Numbered from the stretch's first letter, positions 34,952-46,413 are shown. The stretch: DNA of 64,000 nucleotides from Lunularia cruciata (GCA_948567375.1 OX419757.1:48360001-48424000); one strand, 5' to 3'. Numbers and translations: made by a program. Notes: a model not told the origin generated them from the letters alone.

Positions 34952-35815
34952 TGTAACAGCTCAAAAGCACACAAGACTAGAACTCCATAAGCACACAATA
35001 TTAAAACTCTAAAAAAAACTCCATTGCCCCAACAGAGCACCTTGTATTTATTATATAGCAAAGAGGATCCTCTCAAAGAGAGCTACAACCTTAGATTAGA
35101 TATATGGATTAGTGACCTATTAAATTTCTACACCCTTAGATTAGTTGCATGGGTTGTTTGCATATCGATCCTTGTCCTATTTGGTTGGCCAAACAAGTTT
35201 GACCAAATAGAATCTTTGGGAAATATTTTTATATGAAGCTCAAAATAGCATGGGTGAGGTACCATTGGAAAGATCTTGATAAGACAAATAGGGAGCAGTG
35301 CCAATCCTTGTCCTATTTGGTTGGTCAAACAAGTTTGACCCAAGGGAATCTTTAGGGAATATTTTTATATGAAGCTCAAATAGCATGGTGAGGTAACATT
35401 GAGAAGATCTTGATGAGACAAACAAGGAGTGGTGTTGATCCTTATTCTATTTGATTGGTCAAACAATTTTGACCAAAGGGAATCTTTGGGGAATCTCTTT
35501 TATAAGAAGCTCAAAATAGCATAGGTGAGGTATTGTTGCAAAGATCTCAATGAGATAAACAGTGGGGGAGAAGATTATGAATTATTCCCTTGGAGTGGAG
35601 GTAACATTATATTTTTGAAAACTAATTCTTTTGTTTAGACTTCCAAAATTGACTTTGACATTTTCAATGTGTTTTTGACTTCTACTCTATTTGTAAAAGT
35701 CATCTTTTGGTGACTCCTTTATCTAATCTATTCTGAACATCATGTATAATATCTCTAAAGATATTACCAAGCCAATTTTCACCTATAGCTAATTTGTCTA
35801 GCTAATGATATTACA
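34952..35815 (-). repeat. Family B LTR, copy B4 (minus strand), with a triplicated block
   Basis: Read on the minus strand it starts TGTAATATCATTAGCTAGAC at 35815 and ends near 34952 (GCTGTTACAA). It is 864 nt because the segment around TTTGACCAACCAAATAGGACAAGGAT (single copy in B1 near 21620) occurs three times in tandem at ~135-nt spacing (landmarks ~35167, ~35303, ~35438). Confidence 0.75.
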
Positions 35816-36599
35816 CTAGGTTTGAGGAGAGGTGTTGCAACTTGTAATTCCTTATTATTACTTATTTAACTTCTCTAGCAAGAACTTCTCAAATAAAATG
35901 GTAGTGTCACACCCAATGGCACATTATGGAAAATAGGAAAACTAAAAGATCATTTTCAATAAACTCCAAAGGGACTACTTCACTCTAAAGATATCAAAAT
36001 CTAAAGAATGTCTTCTACTCTTCCTTGAAGACACAACTCCAAATGTATTTTGCATTGTTGCAGTCCTTCATCTTTGCTCTTGTTGTACTATTCAAGACTA
36101 GAGTCTATTTCTGATCTATCAAGGTATTGCTTCACTTGTGTAAAACTCTGAAGGATCCTTTACCCTCTCATAAGCGCATATACACTTAGCTACTTAGTTC
36201 CTACTACAAATTTTCCTTGTAGCCACTTAGCAAAGGCATGCATTAATACTCTAAATTTAAGCAAAAGCAACAAGAGCTTATAACACTTTTTCTTTATTCA
36301 TGTTTGGGTGATTGAATGAATTATTAACAAGTAGGCAAAAGCTTTAGATACTCTTCCTACTCAAAGCCAAACAAATCTAAGATTTGAGGAAATCCAAAGA
36401 AGTTCTTAGCTCATCTGGATTACGCATTGCTAACCCTATCTTCTTGTCTTATCATAATCTACTCACATGTAGGTTAATTATGCATCTTACAATGTCAGAG
36501 AAGGTGTTAATTATTCCATGAAGAGAACTTATAGTTTGGTCTTCTTTGGACTAAATACTCCAAAGGTTACATCTACAAATTCCTACAACTCATACTAAT

Positions 36600-38400
36600 G
36601 TCTACAACTACAAAGATATTTTCCCTAGCATACTACTAAAAATAAACCTTTTCCTTGTCGTTTGGAATTTCTAGGCCTAAGGTATCATAAGAATTGTTGA
36701 ATTTCCTATTTGCTCCTAAAGTGAAATTGCTAGCTAATGTAGCTCCTTATCTTCATACTTTTTCTCTTCCAACTTTTGAACCTATAATTTTAGCTCTTGT
36801 AACAATTACTTCATCATTTTACCTTGAGCTACTTCTTCCAACATTGTTGCCACTTGATCTCAAACTACCTCAATCTTCTAAAGTTCATTTGCCTTGATTT
36901 CTTTGGATTTGTTATTCAATGCTTAAACTTCCTTAGTCACCTCTTCCATCATTTGGTGTTTATATTTTGCCCTCTCTTCTTTTTCCTTCTTCAATTCTTT
37001 GGCCATCTTTCAAGTTGTAAGGTTGCTTCCTTCTGGTATTTAGATATTTGTAATTCCAAAGTAATAATCTTTACCTTTCCAAATTTTAATTCTCCCTAAA
37101 TGATGACCACTTATTTGTCTCATACCCTAAGCTACTCTTTGTACCCTTGTTTTTTTCCCTTGTTTTCAAGCCAAAGAGCTCTAATTCCCACTTAATTTTT
37201 TGAATTTCTTCTTTGTCTGTGTCCAATCTTCATCAAGGAAAGTGGTTTTGCTCCTCACTTCATAGTTCTATTGCATAAAAATTCACTTTCTAACACTCCT
37301 TCTTGTATAGATTTTGGCTCTTCTCCATCTCTCTTTCTATTTTTATTGCTTTTCCTTCCTTGTGTACATATTAGTGTGCAACCTTTAGACAATAGAGGTG
37401 TAATATACTACAACCAAGTAAAAATTACTAGTATTAGAGTAGGATCATCTCTTTGAGCTACAAGACAAAACTTATCAAATGCATGACAATTGTGGTTTGT
37501 TCAATTACTTCTTTTCTTTAAACTTGGTTGGCTTCTTCTTGTACTTTGGTACGCACTCCACATGGAATGTCTCCTCCTTTGGTTCCAATATCACCTTTCC
37601 TTTAGCTCCTTCTATGGGGTTCTCTTTGACCTCCTCTTATTCTATTATTTTGGGGCTTCAACTTCTTGGGCAGGGTTAACGTGCTCTTTGGACCAAAGTT
37701 GTGCTTCTTCTTGTGAGTCTTTGGCCAAGTTTTCTTGGTCTGCACTCCGTTCTTTGGGATTTTTTATAGATTGTAAATCTTCATACTACTCTTGGCACTC
37801 CAATCCTAGTGTTAAATCTTGCAAGGTGAGGGAGTTATTTTCCTTTCCTTCCTTTCTTCTTTGTTTGTATCATTGATGTGTCTCCAAAGACACATTGAAA
37901 ACTTAGGTGTTCTTCTTTGGGCTCTTGATTGGGTTTTGAGATCTTGATGATGTTGATATCTTCTTCTTGACTATGGTGTTCCCTCTTCATCCACTTGCAC
38001 AAAATTACCAAATTCTACATATTTTGCATCTACATCTCAATACTTCTAAATGATGGCTCTTGCTTTAGGTTGCAAAGTGATGTACCTTGATGGATAGTGG
38101 TTTGGGAATGTCTTCTTTTTTCCTCCTTCATAAGTAGGTTCAGCCCTATGCATAAGTGAATGGAAAATGGGCTATGTATGTTGTTCCATTTCTTCTTTGA
38201 ATTCTTTAAGTATGCTCCTTGCATGTAGGTAGAACATGTGCACCCAAATTCACTAACTCTCCTTGATACAAATACTTGAAGAAGATGGCGTAGCTATTGT
38301 TGATCTAGCTTGTACTCTTTGGTAAAAATAATTTAATGAGTGTTATCATACCCACCCTTTGGGATAGGTCCTTGTAATTGCTCACACTCTATGCATTATT
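36600..38400 (-). pseudogene. Decayed relative of the LTR-borne ORF of the 13.6-kb element
   Basis: On the minus strand, 38295-38245 encodes AIFFKYLYQGELVN and, in another frame, 38190-38116 encodes HSPFSIHLCIGLNLLMKEEKRR. The intact frames in the LTRs have AVFFHQMFEGVLVN and YFAPFAAHFYFGLNLLFEDER. The two blocks are 39 codons apart here and 40 there. Further on, about 37330-36690, the minus strand encodes a Lys/Glu-rich heptad-like stretch (KELKKEKEERAKYKHQMMEE, QKLEEKKYEDKELH), in the same order as the LTR ORF. Many stops. No LTR ends of the large family were seen around it. Confidence 0.62.
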
Positions 38401-38955
38401 GGTAGACCTCTTCTCTCTCCAAAGGACTCAATAATTCAAGTATTCATCTCCTCATATGCATGCTCAAATTTTGTATTGAAAGTCATAACCCTAGGTTGAA
38501 CTGCATCTAAATCAAGGAAATTCCTCCAATTCTCCTTTATCCATGCAAAGATCCCCTATCACTCAAAGATCCACCATAGCGTCTCCTTCCTCCCTTTCAT
38601 CTCATGGATGATCCCAAAATCACTAAGTTCTCAACTCAAGAGCAAGAAGAAGAGAGGAGTGCTTTGGACTACTTCATTCCTACAATAGATTGCACATCTT
38701 CATAATACTAATATGCAAATTCATTTCTATTACAATCAATTCCTATTTGACTTTCTTGTTGGATTTTACATAGAAAGATCTCAAATGAGATATATGAAAT
38801 TGTAGGTGTGCAAAAAAGGATTTAAAAAAATTTGGATAACAAAATTTAATCTTACGTTAAACCATCAAATTACATACCCTATGCACTAAAAACTTAAACC
38901 TTCACTAAAATATTAACTACAACTAGAGTCTTTGGGGCGGGAAAAGGGTTGAATA
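38401..38955. other. No recognisable gene
   Basis: The minus strand may continue the N-terminal side of the LTR-ORF relative (for example VMTFNTKFEHAYEEMN near 38480), but there is no firm match. No repeats or RNA genes seen. Confidence 0.35.
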
Positions 38956-38964
38956 GAATTGTAA

Positions 38965-39770
38965 GCTACGGATTTTGCAGGAGAAATTTTACGGGAGAAG
39001 CTGCTGATGAACGAGCTTGGAGGAAGTTTACTCCAAGAGTCACCAACATTTCATGAAGTGTAGTTGCCATTTGCAGTAAAGCAAGAAAAGGTAAATAGCT
39101 ATGTAGAATGTAATAGAGGAAATTCAAATTGTACTCTTTCAAACATTGTAGATGTGGACTTTTTGCATTCCTTTTCTTTTTGAGTAAATTCAGTCGTATG
39201 GCAGTAAAGAAGTAGCTCCCGTGTTGTAACCGAATCGCATACAACTGAAGGCATTGTGAAGAAATTAGTCCTAATTAAACACATTTCACATTCTTAACAG
39301 AAGTTAAGAATCGAGAGTGACTCTGCAAGAGGGGCTTTACTGGAGAAGCTGCTGATGAACGAGCGTGGAGGAAGTGTACTTCAGGAGTCACATACATTGC
39401 ATCAAGTGCAATTGCCATTTGCAGAAGAGCGGGACAAGGTGAATAACTATATAGCATGTAGTAGAGGAAATTCAAATTGGTGTCTTTCACACATTGCAGA
39501 TGTGGAATTTTTTCATTCCCTTCCTTTCTGAGTAAATTCACTCGATTGGCAGTAAAGAAGTACCCTCGTGTTGGATCAGAATGGCATCACAGAAGTAGCT
39601 CATTCGCTATAAGAAGAATCGCTAACAACTTAAGGCATTGGTGAAGAAATTGATTCTGAGTAAATTCAATCAAATGGCATTAAAGAAGTAGTTCTCGTGC
39701 TGTAATCGAATGGCTACCAACTGAAGGCATTGTGAAGTCCTGATTAAACAGAATTGCTAACAACAATTTC
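38965..39770 (+). repeat. Tandem repeat, ~335-bp unit, two full copies and one partial
   Basis: Unit 1 (~38965-39305) and unit 2 (~39310-39655) share GAGAAGCTGCTGATGAACGAG, AGAGGAAATTCAAATTG and GAGTAAATTCA landmarks in order; a third partial unit (~39656-39770) repeats the last ~110 nt. Divergence between units is substantial, so the array is old. GC is higher than in the flanking TE sequence. Confidence 0.7.
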
Positions 39771-39837
39771 TGCTACTGTATAGTTCCAGTTTAAAAATCT
39801 TCTCTATATATTTCTCCTTCTTTTGTAATCTTCTCAA

Positions 39838-39850
39838 TGGTATCTGAGCA
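39838..39850 (+). promoter_or_regulatory. Possible iMet primer binding site
   Basis: TGGTATCTGAGC differs at one position from the iMet primer site TGGTATCAGAGC and directly follows a TTTTGTAATCTTCTCA stretch that could end an LTR. If real, the tandem repeat upstream lies inside an LTR. No matching second LTR was found. Confidence 0.35.
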
Positions 39851-39934
39851 CACATTAACCAATTGAGAATGCTTGAGATTGATACAGAGAATTAGCCTGA
39901 CAGCTGAAAATATTTTGAACAGGAAGTCTCACTT

Positions 39935-40755
39935 TTAGTGCAGGTCATCGGACGAGAAGGAAAGTATATGGCAAACGCACGGAGATGTTCTAGCTCCACA
40001 GGTAGCATGTAGAATCAGATTATTCTATGTATGTAAAGTAGTCAAAATCTTGCTGCCAGATCCTCACTTCTATTATCGAATTATGGTAGGCAAGAGAAGA
40101 GTCTCACTCCTATTACTCTTCTAATCATTTGCTCTTCTAGTAATCAGTTTACGCTTTCGATTGCTCTCTTGTCTCTTTCAATGCGGCTTGTATAAATAGG
40201 CAGATATGCCAGACATACTAAGAACTTAAGAAGGTACCATTGCTGCACAACCACGCTGGATGCGTCATACCTCTGCGGACTTTGAAGTCGGGATCCAACC
40301 CAAACGAGTGAGTGATATAAGTTAAAAAAACTTAGAACAGTCCGGTGTCGAAAACCGGACGCATTGATTTGAGATATGGAACTATTCGAACCCCAGGCCT
40401 CAAGCCCAGGTTTGGATTGGATACATGTTACTGGCAAAACAATCAACAAACTTACCTGACTTGTCAACGTAATCAGGCTATTTTGTGCATTTGTAATGGT
40501 AATTTGTGCATTTATGATGTCAGCATAATGGTGATTTGTGTATGAAGTAATCGTGCAGGTCGTCGAACGAGAAGGAAAGTATATGGCAAAAGCGGGGAGA
40601 TGTTCTAGCTCCATATGTAGAATGTAGAATCATATTATTCTATATATTTTCTGTATGTAAAGTTGTCAAAATTTTGCAGCCAAATCCTCACTTCTTTTAT
40701 CAAATTATGATAGGCAAGAGTCTCACTCCTATTACTCTTCTAATAAGCAGTTTAC
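39935..40755 (+). repeat. ~200-bp direct repeats separated by ~400 bp
   Basis: 39935-40155 and 40551-40755 both run from TGCAGGTC-TCG-ACGAGAAGGAAAGTATATGGCA through GATGTTCTAGCTCCA to CACTCCTATTACTCTTCTAAT and CAGTTTACGC. The spacer holds a perfect 7-bp hairpin (GTCCGGT/ACCGGAC, ~40348-40370) and a 156-codon minus-strand open stretch (40614-40144) that matches nothing I know and overlaps the second repeat. It could be a small terminal-repeat element or a local duplication. Confidence 0.6.
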
Positions 40756-40835
40756 GCCGGATATCTTCGTCACATCAACATCAATGAACGAACTTCAAGA
40801 GGTGTTTCAAATTATACTAGTACTACATTGGGGAA

Positions 40836-40975
40836 AGGACAACCGCGTAGAAAAATGAAGGATGGGAAGACCCCATCAAGCCGTACAAGGGAGAGATGAA
40901 AAAGGTAAAATGGAACTAAACCCCAACACTATATTCCACATGGGGCTAAGCCCCAAATACTATATTCCACATTGT
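40836..40975 (+). repeat. Dispersed repeat R1, copy 3 (5' half)
   Basis: Shares AACCGCGTAGAAAA, GATGGGAAGACC and GTACAAGGGAGAGATGAAAAAGG with copy 1, then diverges after AACTAAACCCCAA, where a short duplication (CTATATTCCACATGGGGC...CTATATTCCACAT) replaces the rest. Confidence 0.6.
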
Positions 40976-42537
40976 CTTCAATAAAAAAGGTTTACTGAGC
41001 GGAAGACCTTCATGAGTACTATGACGAAGGTGGAGAATGGAGGTAAGAACACGAAGAGCATGTGACATACATTATTGTTCAGTCCCGTCACCGTTTGCTT
41101 CAGCCCAATATCATTCCTACCCCTTAGAAGGATTCCCCTTACTTCCCCTTTACCTCCTATCTACTTGACATGGCTCGCTTCTTTCGTCACAGGAATGTGG
41201 AAAGTGTTTAACATTTGTGCTACTCGGTGGATGCATCAATTGTTGCTTTTGTTTTCTAAATGTTTCGTTGGTGCATGGTAAGCATGGAATGTATCTAGTC
41301 TATTTTGCTCCTGCTTTCTAAAGATTGTGCTCTTTATTTACTTGCTGAGCTCCACTATCTCATTATCCTCAGAAAAAGAAATTCATGAGTGGAAGAACTT
41401 CTGGAGTACTATGAGGAGAGTCTATATTTTATTATTATAATGTAGTAAATAATATATTACGTTTATGAACATTCTTTGTATGAGGTATTATAATGGCATT
41501 GTACATTCAAATAGGTAGGTTTTCAGCTTGCAAAATAGCCTGATTAGTCTCAATAAGTTTGAATGATGTACAAAATGATGTTTTTTTTCAAGTTTGTGTA
41601 CTTGATTCCAATACTTTTTATGGTATCAGTAAAGTTTGCTATCATTGTTGTGCTAGGAAGTTCAAACCTATATGTTAAAAGGTGAACAAGATAGAAAGAT
41701 CAAAGGCAATTTATTATAGACCAATTCTTAACTTCTTGAATAGTGAGAATAGCCCTAAATTTATGGACTATCCTACTACATTACTATTATTATTAGTTAC
41801 TACATCATGTAGGAATTAGTCTCCTAAGCAACTTTGCATCTTGCCTTTTAAGGTTCACATGTACTACTTTCTGTTGATTGGCTGACACATGGACTCACCT
41901 TGCACTACAGCTCCTCTCTTGCACAATTCCCAAGGCCCCTCTTAGCACCTTAGGCACGCCTTCCTTCAGAAACCCTCTCTCCTCCCTTCTCCTCTGCATT
42001 TTGCTTGTTCTTATTTCTGCTCTTTTGGCAGAACTTACGCTCCGCTAGTTCCAATCTGTTGCCTTACAATGTATATTTTTATTTTGAGCGGTATTGTTGG
42101 AAGCAACCAAGTTTGCCTTGGCATTCATCAGTTTTTTAGCAGAAACTTGATACAAGGGTATTGACACTTGCTCGACTATTTTGGCACTACATGAAGCACT
42201 TATGAAGTCCACATGTGCTTTCATCAAGGTTTACAACGATCAACTTTTGCTTCCCTTTTTTCTTTAGTTTCTTAGGACTTAGGCATCTATAGCGCTTGTT
42301 GCAATATACTATATCTAGTCCTTGATGCTTTATACTATATCTATTCATTGATGCTTTGCTTATCTTACCTTGTTCTTTGAGTGATTTAATACTTCTGGTG
42401 CCTTGAACTCATACATCTTCCATAAATTTTGGTTTTTGACTCTCAGATTTTCCTTGACTTGCAATTTCAAGACTTCTATGTGACTCTCAACTCTTATTTA
42501 TCTACTCTTTTTAATTTGGCTTCTTGAGTCATTGGTT
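40976..42537. other. No recognisable gene
   Basis: Contains two ~40-nt related segments (GAGCGGAAGACCTTCATGAGTACTATGA near 40997 and GAGTGGAAGAACTTCTGGAGTACTATGA near 41388) but no domain, RNA gene or TE end. It is the left flank of the large element. Confidence 0.5.
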
Positions 42538-42623
42538 CTTCGAATGATTTTTTTCTCTACTTATGTGGGTGTTATGTCTCTATGTCTTTGATGCATGTAT
42601 CTTAGATATAGGTGTTGTATTAG
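42538..42623 (+). repeat. Target-site tandem repeat, left copy
   Basis: This stretch, from ATGATTTTTTTCTCTA to GATATAGGTGTTGTATTAG, is repeated with differences at ~56308-56384 immediately beyond the large element. Without the element the two copies would lie ~40 bp apart, so insertion occurred within or beside a pre-existing tandem duplication. Confidence 0.65.
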
Positions 42624-42691
42624 TGTGGTACCCACATTTTTTGTTTTTTTATGGTTAGTAGTGTTTAAGAGACAAAGTAAGCACAAAAAAG

Positions 42692-42919
42692 TTGAATTGC
42701 AAACAACGAAGAGGTGAAAATAACTTTGGAGGAAAGCCAAAGAAGCTGACATTGGATCCGATGATGGAGGTACTTGGAAGAGGAGGACGCCAGAAGCAGG
42801 CCAAAGATCATTGTCTTTGGGTTGGAAAATGCAAGAATGATGAAGACCGTTTAACAACCTCGGTACGTGGCAAGAAAGTACATTCAAGAAACGGCGGGGG
42901 CAGAAGAAGCATGTCTTGA
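42692..42919 (+). pseudogene. Short basic ORF at the start of the LTR (5' copy)
   Basis: Begins MNCKQRRGENNFGGKPKK and ends at a TGA after 75 codons; the 3' LTR copy runs 93 codons (52641-52922) with the same start. Very rich in Lys, Arg and Gly. No recognised domain. It could be a small nucleic-acid-binding peptide, an upstream part of the main LTR ORF, or chance. Confidence 0.35.
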
Positions 42920-43188
42920 TAGTGACCGGGAGAGCACGCAGAAGAGAGAAACTCACACACAAAATTGACTGAAGAATGACTGTGTTTCGGTGCAATATAA
43001 AATTGCAAATGCGCAGAGGGAAGTTGAATTTGTTGAGTAAATTTCCAATTCCTCTGAGTAGTCATCCTATAGGAATGCGTGTCAAGAAGCCAGTCGAGAG
43101 TGAAATTTTCTGAAACCCTGAGGGAGTTAGAGTGTCTCGTCCAGGAGAGGGGCTGATCTTCCAAAAACGTAGAACGAGAGAACAAATC

Positions 43189-45460
43189 ATGGCGAAGAAG
43201 GTGGCCAACGTGCTGGTAGTGAGAGGTTTTGCAATTCGAAGGGTACACGTAGTAGCGAGGATCAAAGTCTTGGTTAGACTTTGTATCACCTTTTTAGCTT
43301 GGAATTGGAATTTCAGTTTCCCGGGAGTGATGGCAGAAATCGCTGCCAGTAATTGTGAGGAGGGTCCCAAAGTGGAGGGGAAGAGAGGCAATCCGGCTCG
43401 ATGGACTGAGTCGGATTGGAAGTTAGTCCTTGGGAGAGAAGCAGGAGAGCCAACAAGAATCACCTTCTATCGGAAGTATGATGCTGCAGAGGAGACAATG
43501 GAGATTTGTAACTCATTTTTTGCTCCATGAACTATGAATGGTTACAAGGTGGAGTCCTATCGGGACCCGATCCGAAGAAGTATCGTAGGGGCAATGATGG
43601 CTATGTTCAAGCTGGAGCAAACAATGTATGTAACCATGCAGTAGGCGGTCTTCTTCCACCAGATGTTTGCAAGAGTACCCGTGAAGTGGGCGAAGTGTTT
43701 CCATCACCGAACAAGGCAGATGGTAGTGAATTGGCAAATGGGCTGGCCACCGCATTATTTTGCACCATTTGTAGCACATTTCTACTTCGGCCTAAACTTG
43801 CTCCCTGAAGACAAGCGGCATTGTATGGTCTCCCACATGCACCTTGATTTGAGACGAGAATCCGACAAGGAGGAGTGACAGTATATGCTTCAGCTGCGGG
43901 CGAATGACGAATACTTTGCGAGAACGGGACAGTGGAAGATCAAAGATGCGGCCAGTCCAAAGACGAAGAAGCAAAGTAAACCCAAAGAAGCTAAACCATT
44001 GCCCATCCAACGCAAGACTCGGAGGCTGATGTTGAAGACCGCTAATGTCATGAGAAGAGCATCATCGGGATCGTAGTCTGATGAAGAAACGGAGTCGCAA
44101 GAAGAAGACTCAAAAGAAGAAGAGCTCACGTTGAAGAGTGTGGAGTCGAGTAGTGAAAGTGAGGGAGAGCCCAAAGTCCAGCAATCAGTGGTGGTGAGTG
44201 AAGTGGGCGAGGCGATGGTGGAGAACAAGCCTAAACCCGAAGCAAAGAAGGACTATCCCGCGGGGCCAAGTTCAAGAGGCCAAGACGAAGATAGCGCTGA
44301 CACTCTGAAGATACTAAGATTGCGACTTCGGATGAAGGAGCCGATGACACAAGAAAAGACTCCAAACAAAGAAGGCAATGATGAAGAAGAAACTTTCGGC
44401 GGGATATTATATTTAACGAAGGTGGTCATACCATTGCTGGAGATTTTGAAGGAACATCGGAGAGGAATTCCCCAAGATCGAGTAAAAAGGATGAATGAGT
44501 TGCAAGTGGTGAGGCATCTGTTGAAGGAAGTGAAGGAGCTGCAGGAGCATCAAATCCAAAGAAGTGCGGAAATGGAAGATCTTCAGAGGGAGGAAGACTC
44601 GAGGAAGAAAATGTTGAGCGTGTTACAAGAGAGTTGTGCAGAAAAGGAGAAGGACCTGCAAAAGCAAGCCGGAGAGTTGAAGGAGCAGGCAATGTGGCTC
44701 AGCAAGATGCAGGAGGAAGTAAGTAATTTACGCATTGAGAATGTCCATTTTAAGGCGATGAACATCGTGATGGAGCAAGAATTGGACAGCTTGAAGAAGA
44801 GTGCCGCAACAAAAGATCAAGCATGGTAGAGAGAATTGGTGTCAAGGCAAGAAGAAGAAGAGCGTTTTGCAAGAACTTGTCAAGAGTGCGGAGCAGCAGA
44901 AAGTGCAGTATGCAGAGGAGAAGAAGATGCTTGATGCAGAATACAAAGACGAGTTGCAAATGTATCGGGTGGAGTTGAAGGTGGAGCGTTCTTGAGGGTA
45001 CGCATCGGAATCAGTAGAGGACCTTGCTGGGAGATTACAAGCAATTCTAAGCACGGAGGCTGAAGGAAGATTGGAAGAAGCTCGTCTGCATGAGTTGAAG
45101 TTACTTGTGCAGGAGACTCGGAAGCGAAGAGCTAAGGATGTGGACATGAACACATTGCTGATTCGGTTGAGAGAGCGAGTAGACATGAAAATGTTAGATG
45201 TAGAGAATAATGTTAGTCTTAGATTGGATTTAGTCAATTCGGAATTGGAGAAGATTCGGAATAGTGTGACAATGGAGAAGAAACCCGATGTCGCAGATGT
45301 AGGAACTCAAGCATCATCAAACTTGAGAATTGATACATTAGAGAAGAGTGGGTCAAGAGATAAGAGTGTAGATGGATTACCCATGAGCTCAATTGTAGTT
45401 CCTAGTGTAGAAGTTGTAGAATTAGTGAAGAAATTAGTAGAATCAGTCATACCCAAATAA
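43189..45460 (+). pseudogene. LTR-borne ORF of unknown function, 5' copy
   Basis: A ~755-codon frame from ATG 43189 to TAA 45460, wholly inside the LTR. In order: an N-terminal domain (WTESDWKLVLGREAGEPTRI, AVFFHQMFxxVxVxWAKCF, FVAHFYFGLNLLPEDKR); a Lys/Pro then Ser/Glu-rich acidic linker (~43960-44180); a long coiled coil (~44440-44990, LLKEVKELQEHQIQRSAEME, EKEKDLQKQAGELKEQAMWL); and a C-terminal helical part ending LVKKLVESVIPK. Stops: TGA 43528-43530, TAG 43642-43644, TGA 43876-43878, TAG 44074-44076, TAG 44827-44829, TGA 44993-44995, plus a small insertion near 44860. I do not recognise the family. The layout resembles plant ORFs labelled 'putative gypsy-type transposon', but that is only a comparison of form. 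Confidence 0.75.
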
Positions 45461-46332
45461 GGAGAAGTAGTAAGAAGATCATCGGGTTTGGAAGCCGATG
45501 ATGAGGTAGACATCGGATTGGGATAAATGTTGATTTTGAGATAGGAAGGGGCAGATATGAAGAGATAGATTATTGATAGTGATTTGTGGGTAGGAAAGGA
45601 TGTTAGGAAGCGGTGCCTAGGTAGGCAAGTCTGCCGTTTGCTTCAGTATTTAAGTGAAGCATTCATAGTACAATTTTATTCTGTATTCATATTTCTGAAG
45701 ATAGATAAAGCGAAGTGTTGTTCTCAATACTCGTTGCTTAAGCTTAATTCCGATTGTCAATTTCGTGTTTATGTTTGTGAGTGTGTGGAGAATTCCAAAG
45801 AGCAAGTCAGTGTGTCTGGGGGTGTTGGAATCTACAGCCTTGATCTTCATTCTATGTGTTTGATCCTGAGTGAAGTGTATCGGAGCAATACCTTGACAGA
45901 TCTGAGAGGAATTGTAGTGTTGTTAGTATTCTGCATTTGTGAGTGCAGCACAAAGTTGATGTGAAGCAATTTCGATTGAGGAAGTTGTGCCTTCAGTGGA
46001 GGGGTGGAACACAATTCTGAGGCAAAATTGGTCTTTGCAGTGAAGTGTCGTCTTCGAGAGAATCTGAATCATCACAATCAAGAGTTGTTTGGACAGAATT
46101 GACTATGTTGTGATTATGTGTGTGTATTTGTGACAAGTTGTCAAGATTTTGAGCTTGTTACTCTCTTCTGGGTGTAGTTTCTACTTGAGAGATTAAAGAA
46201 GCAATCAAGAAGAACTGCAATTGTGACTTTTGACTTTGTATTTGACCAATTCTGGATCGTATCTTTGCGGGAATAAACTCTACTTACCCGATTACCGCAA
46301 AAGTGATATTTGCCGGGTTGTCACATGATTTT

Positions 46333-46350
46333 TGGCGCCGCTGCCGGGGA
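46333..46350 (+). promoter_or_regulatory. Large element primer binding site, Asp tRNA
   Basis: TGGCGCCGCTGCCGGGGA begins 7 nt after the LTR and is complementary to the 3' end of plant tRNA-Asp(GTC) with one mismatch. The Asp primer is typical of Athila/Tat-type elements. Confidence 0.88.
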
Positions 46351-46413
46351 TAAAAATCTTGGAAGTGGAAGAATACGAAGCCAAATTAGAAACTGGGTGT
46401 TCATGCAATATGA

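Larger units (their letters stand above)
42624..46325 (+). repeat. Large element 5' LTR (3,702 nt)
   Basis: Contains the LTR ORF (43189-45460). After it, a TATA-like TATTTAAG at 45647-45654 is followed by ~670 nt to the LTR end, which would be R-U5 and leader. It is preserved at 55592-55599 in the other LTR. The coding frame thus lies wholly in U3, upstream of the inferred promoter. Confidence 0.9.

Noticed and set aside
40320-40410. Possible tRNA-like or SINE promoter structure (7-bp hairpin GTCCGGT/ACCGGAC and TATTCGAACCCC resembling a B box)
   Set aside because: The hairpin loop could mimic an anticodon loop, but no acceptor, D-arm or T-arm stems can be formed around it, and the A box is poor.
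40144-40614. 156-codon minus-strand ORF as a gene
   Set aside because: It spans part of a direct repeat and the hairpin spacer, has no recognisable domain and its codon pattern looks non-coding.
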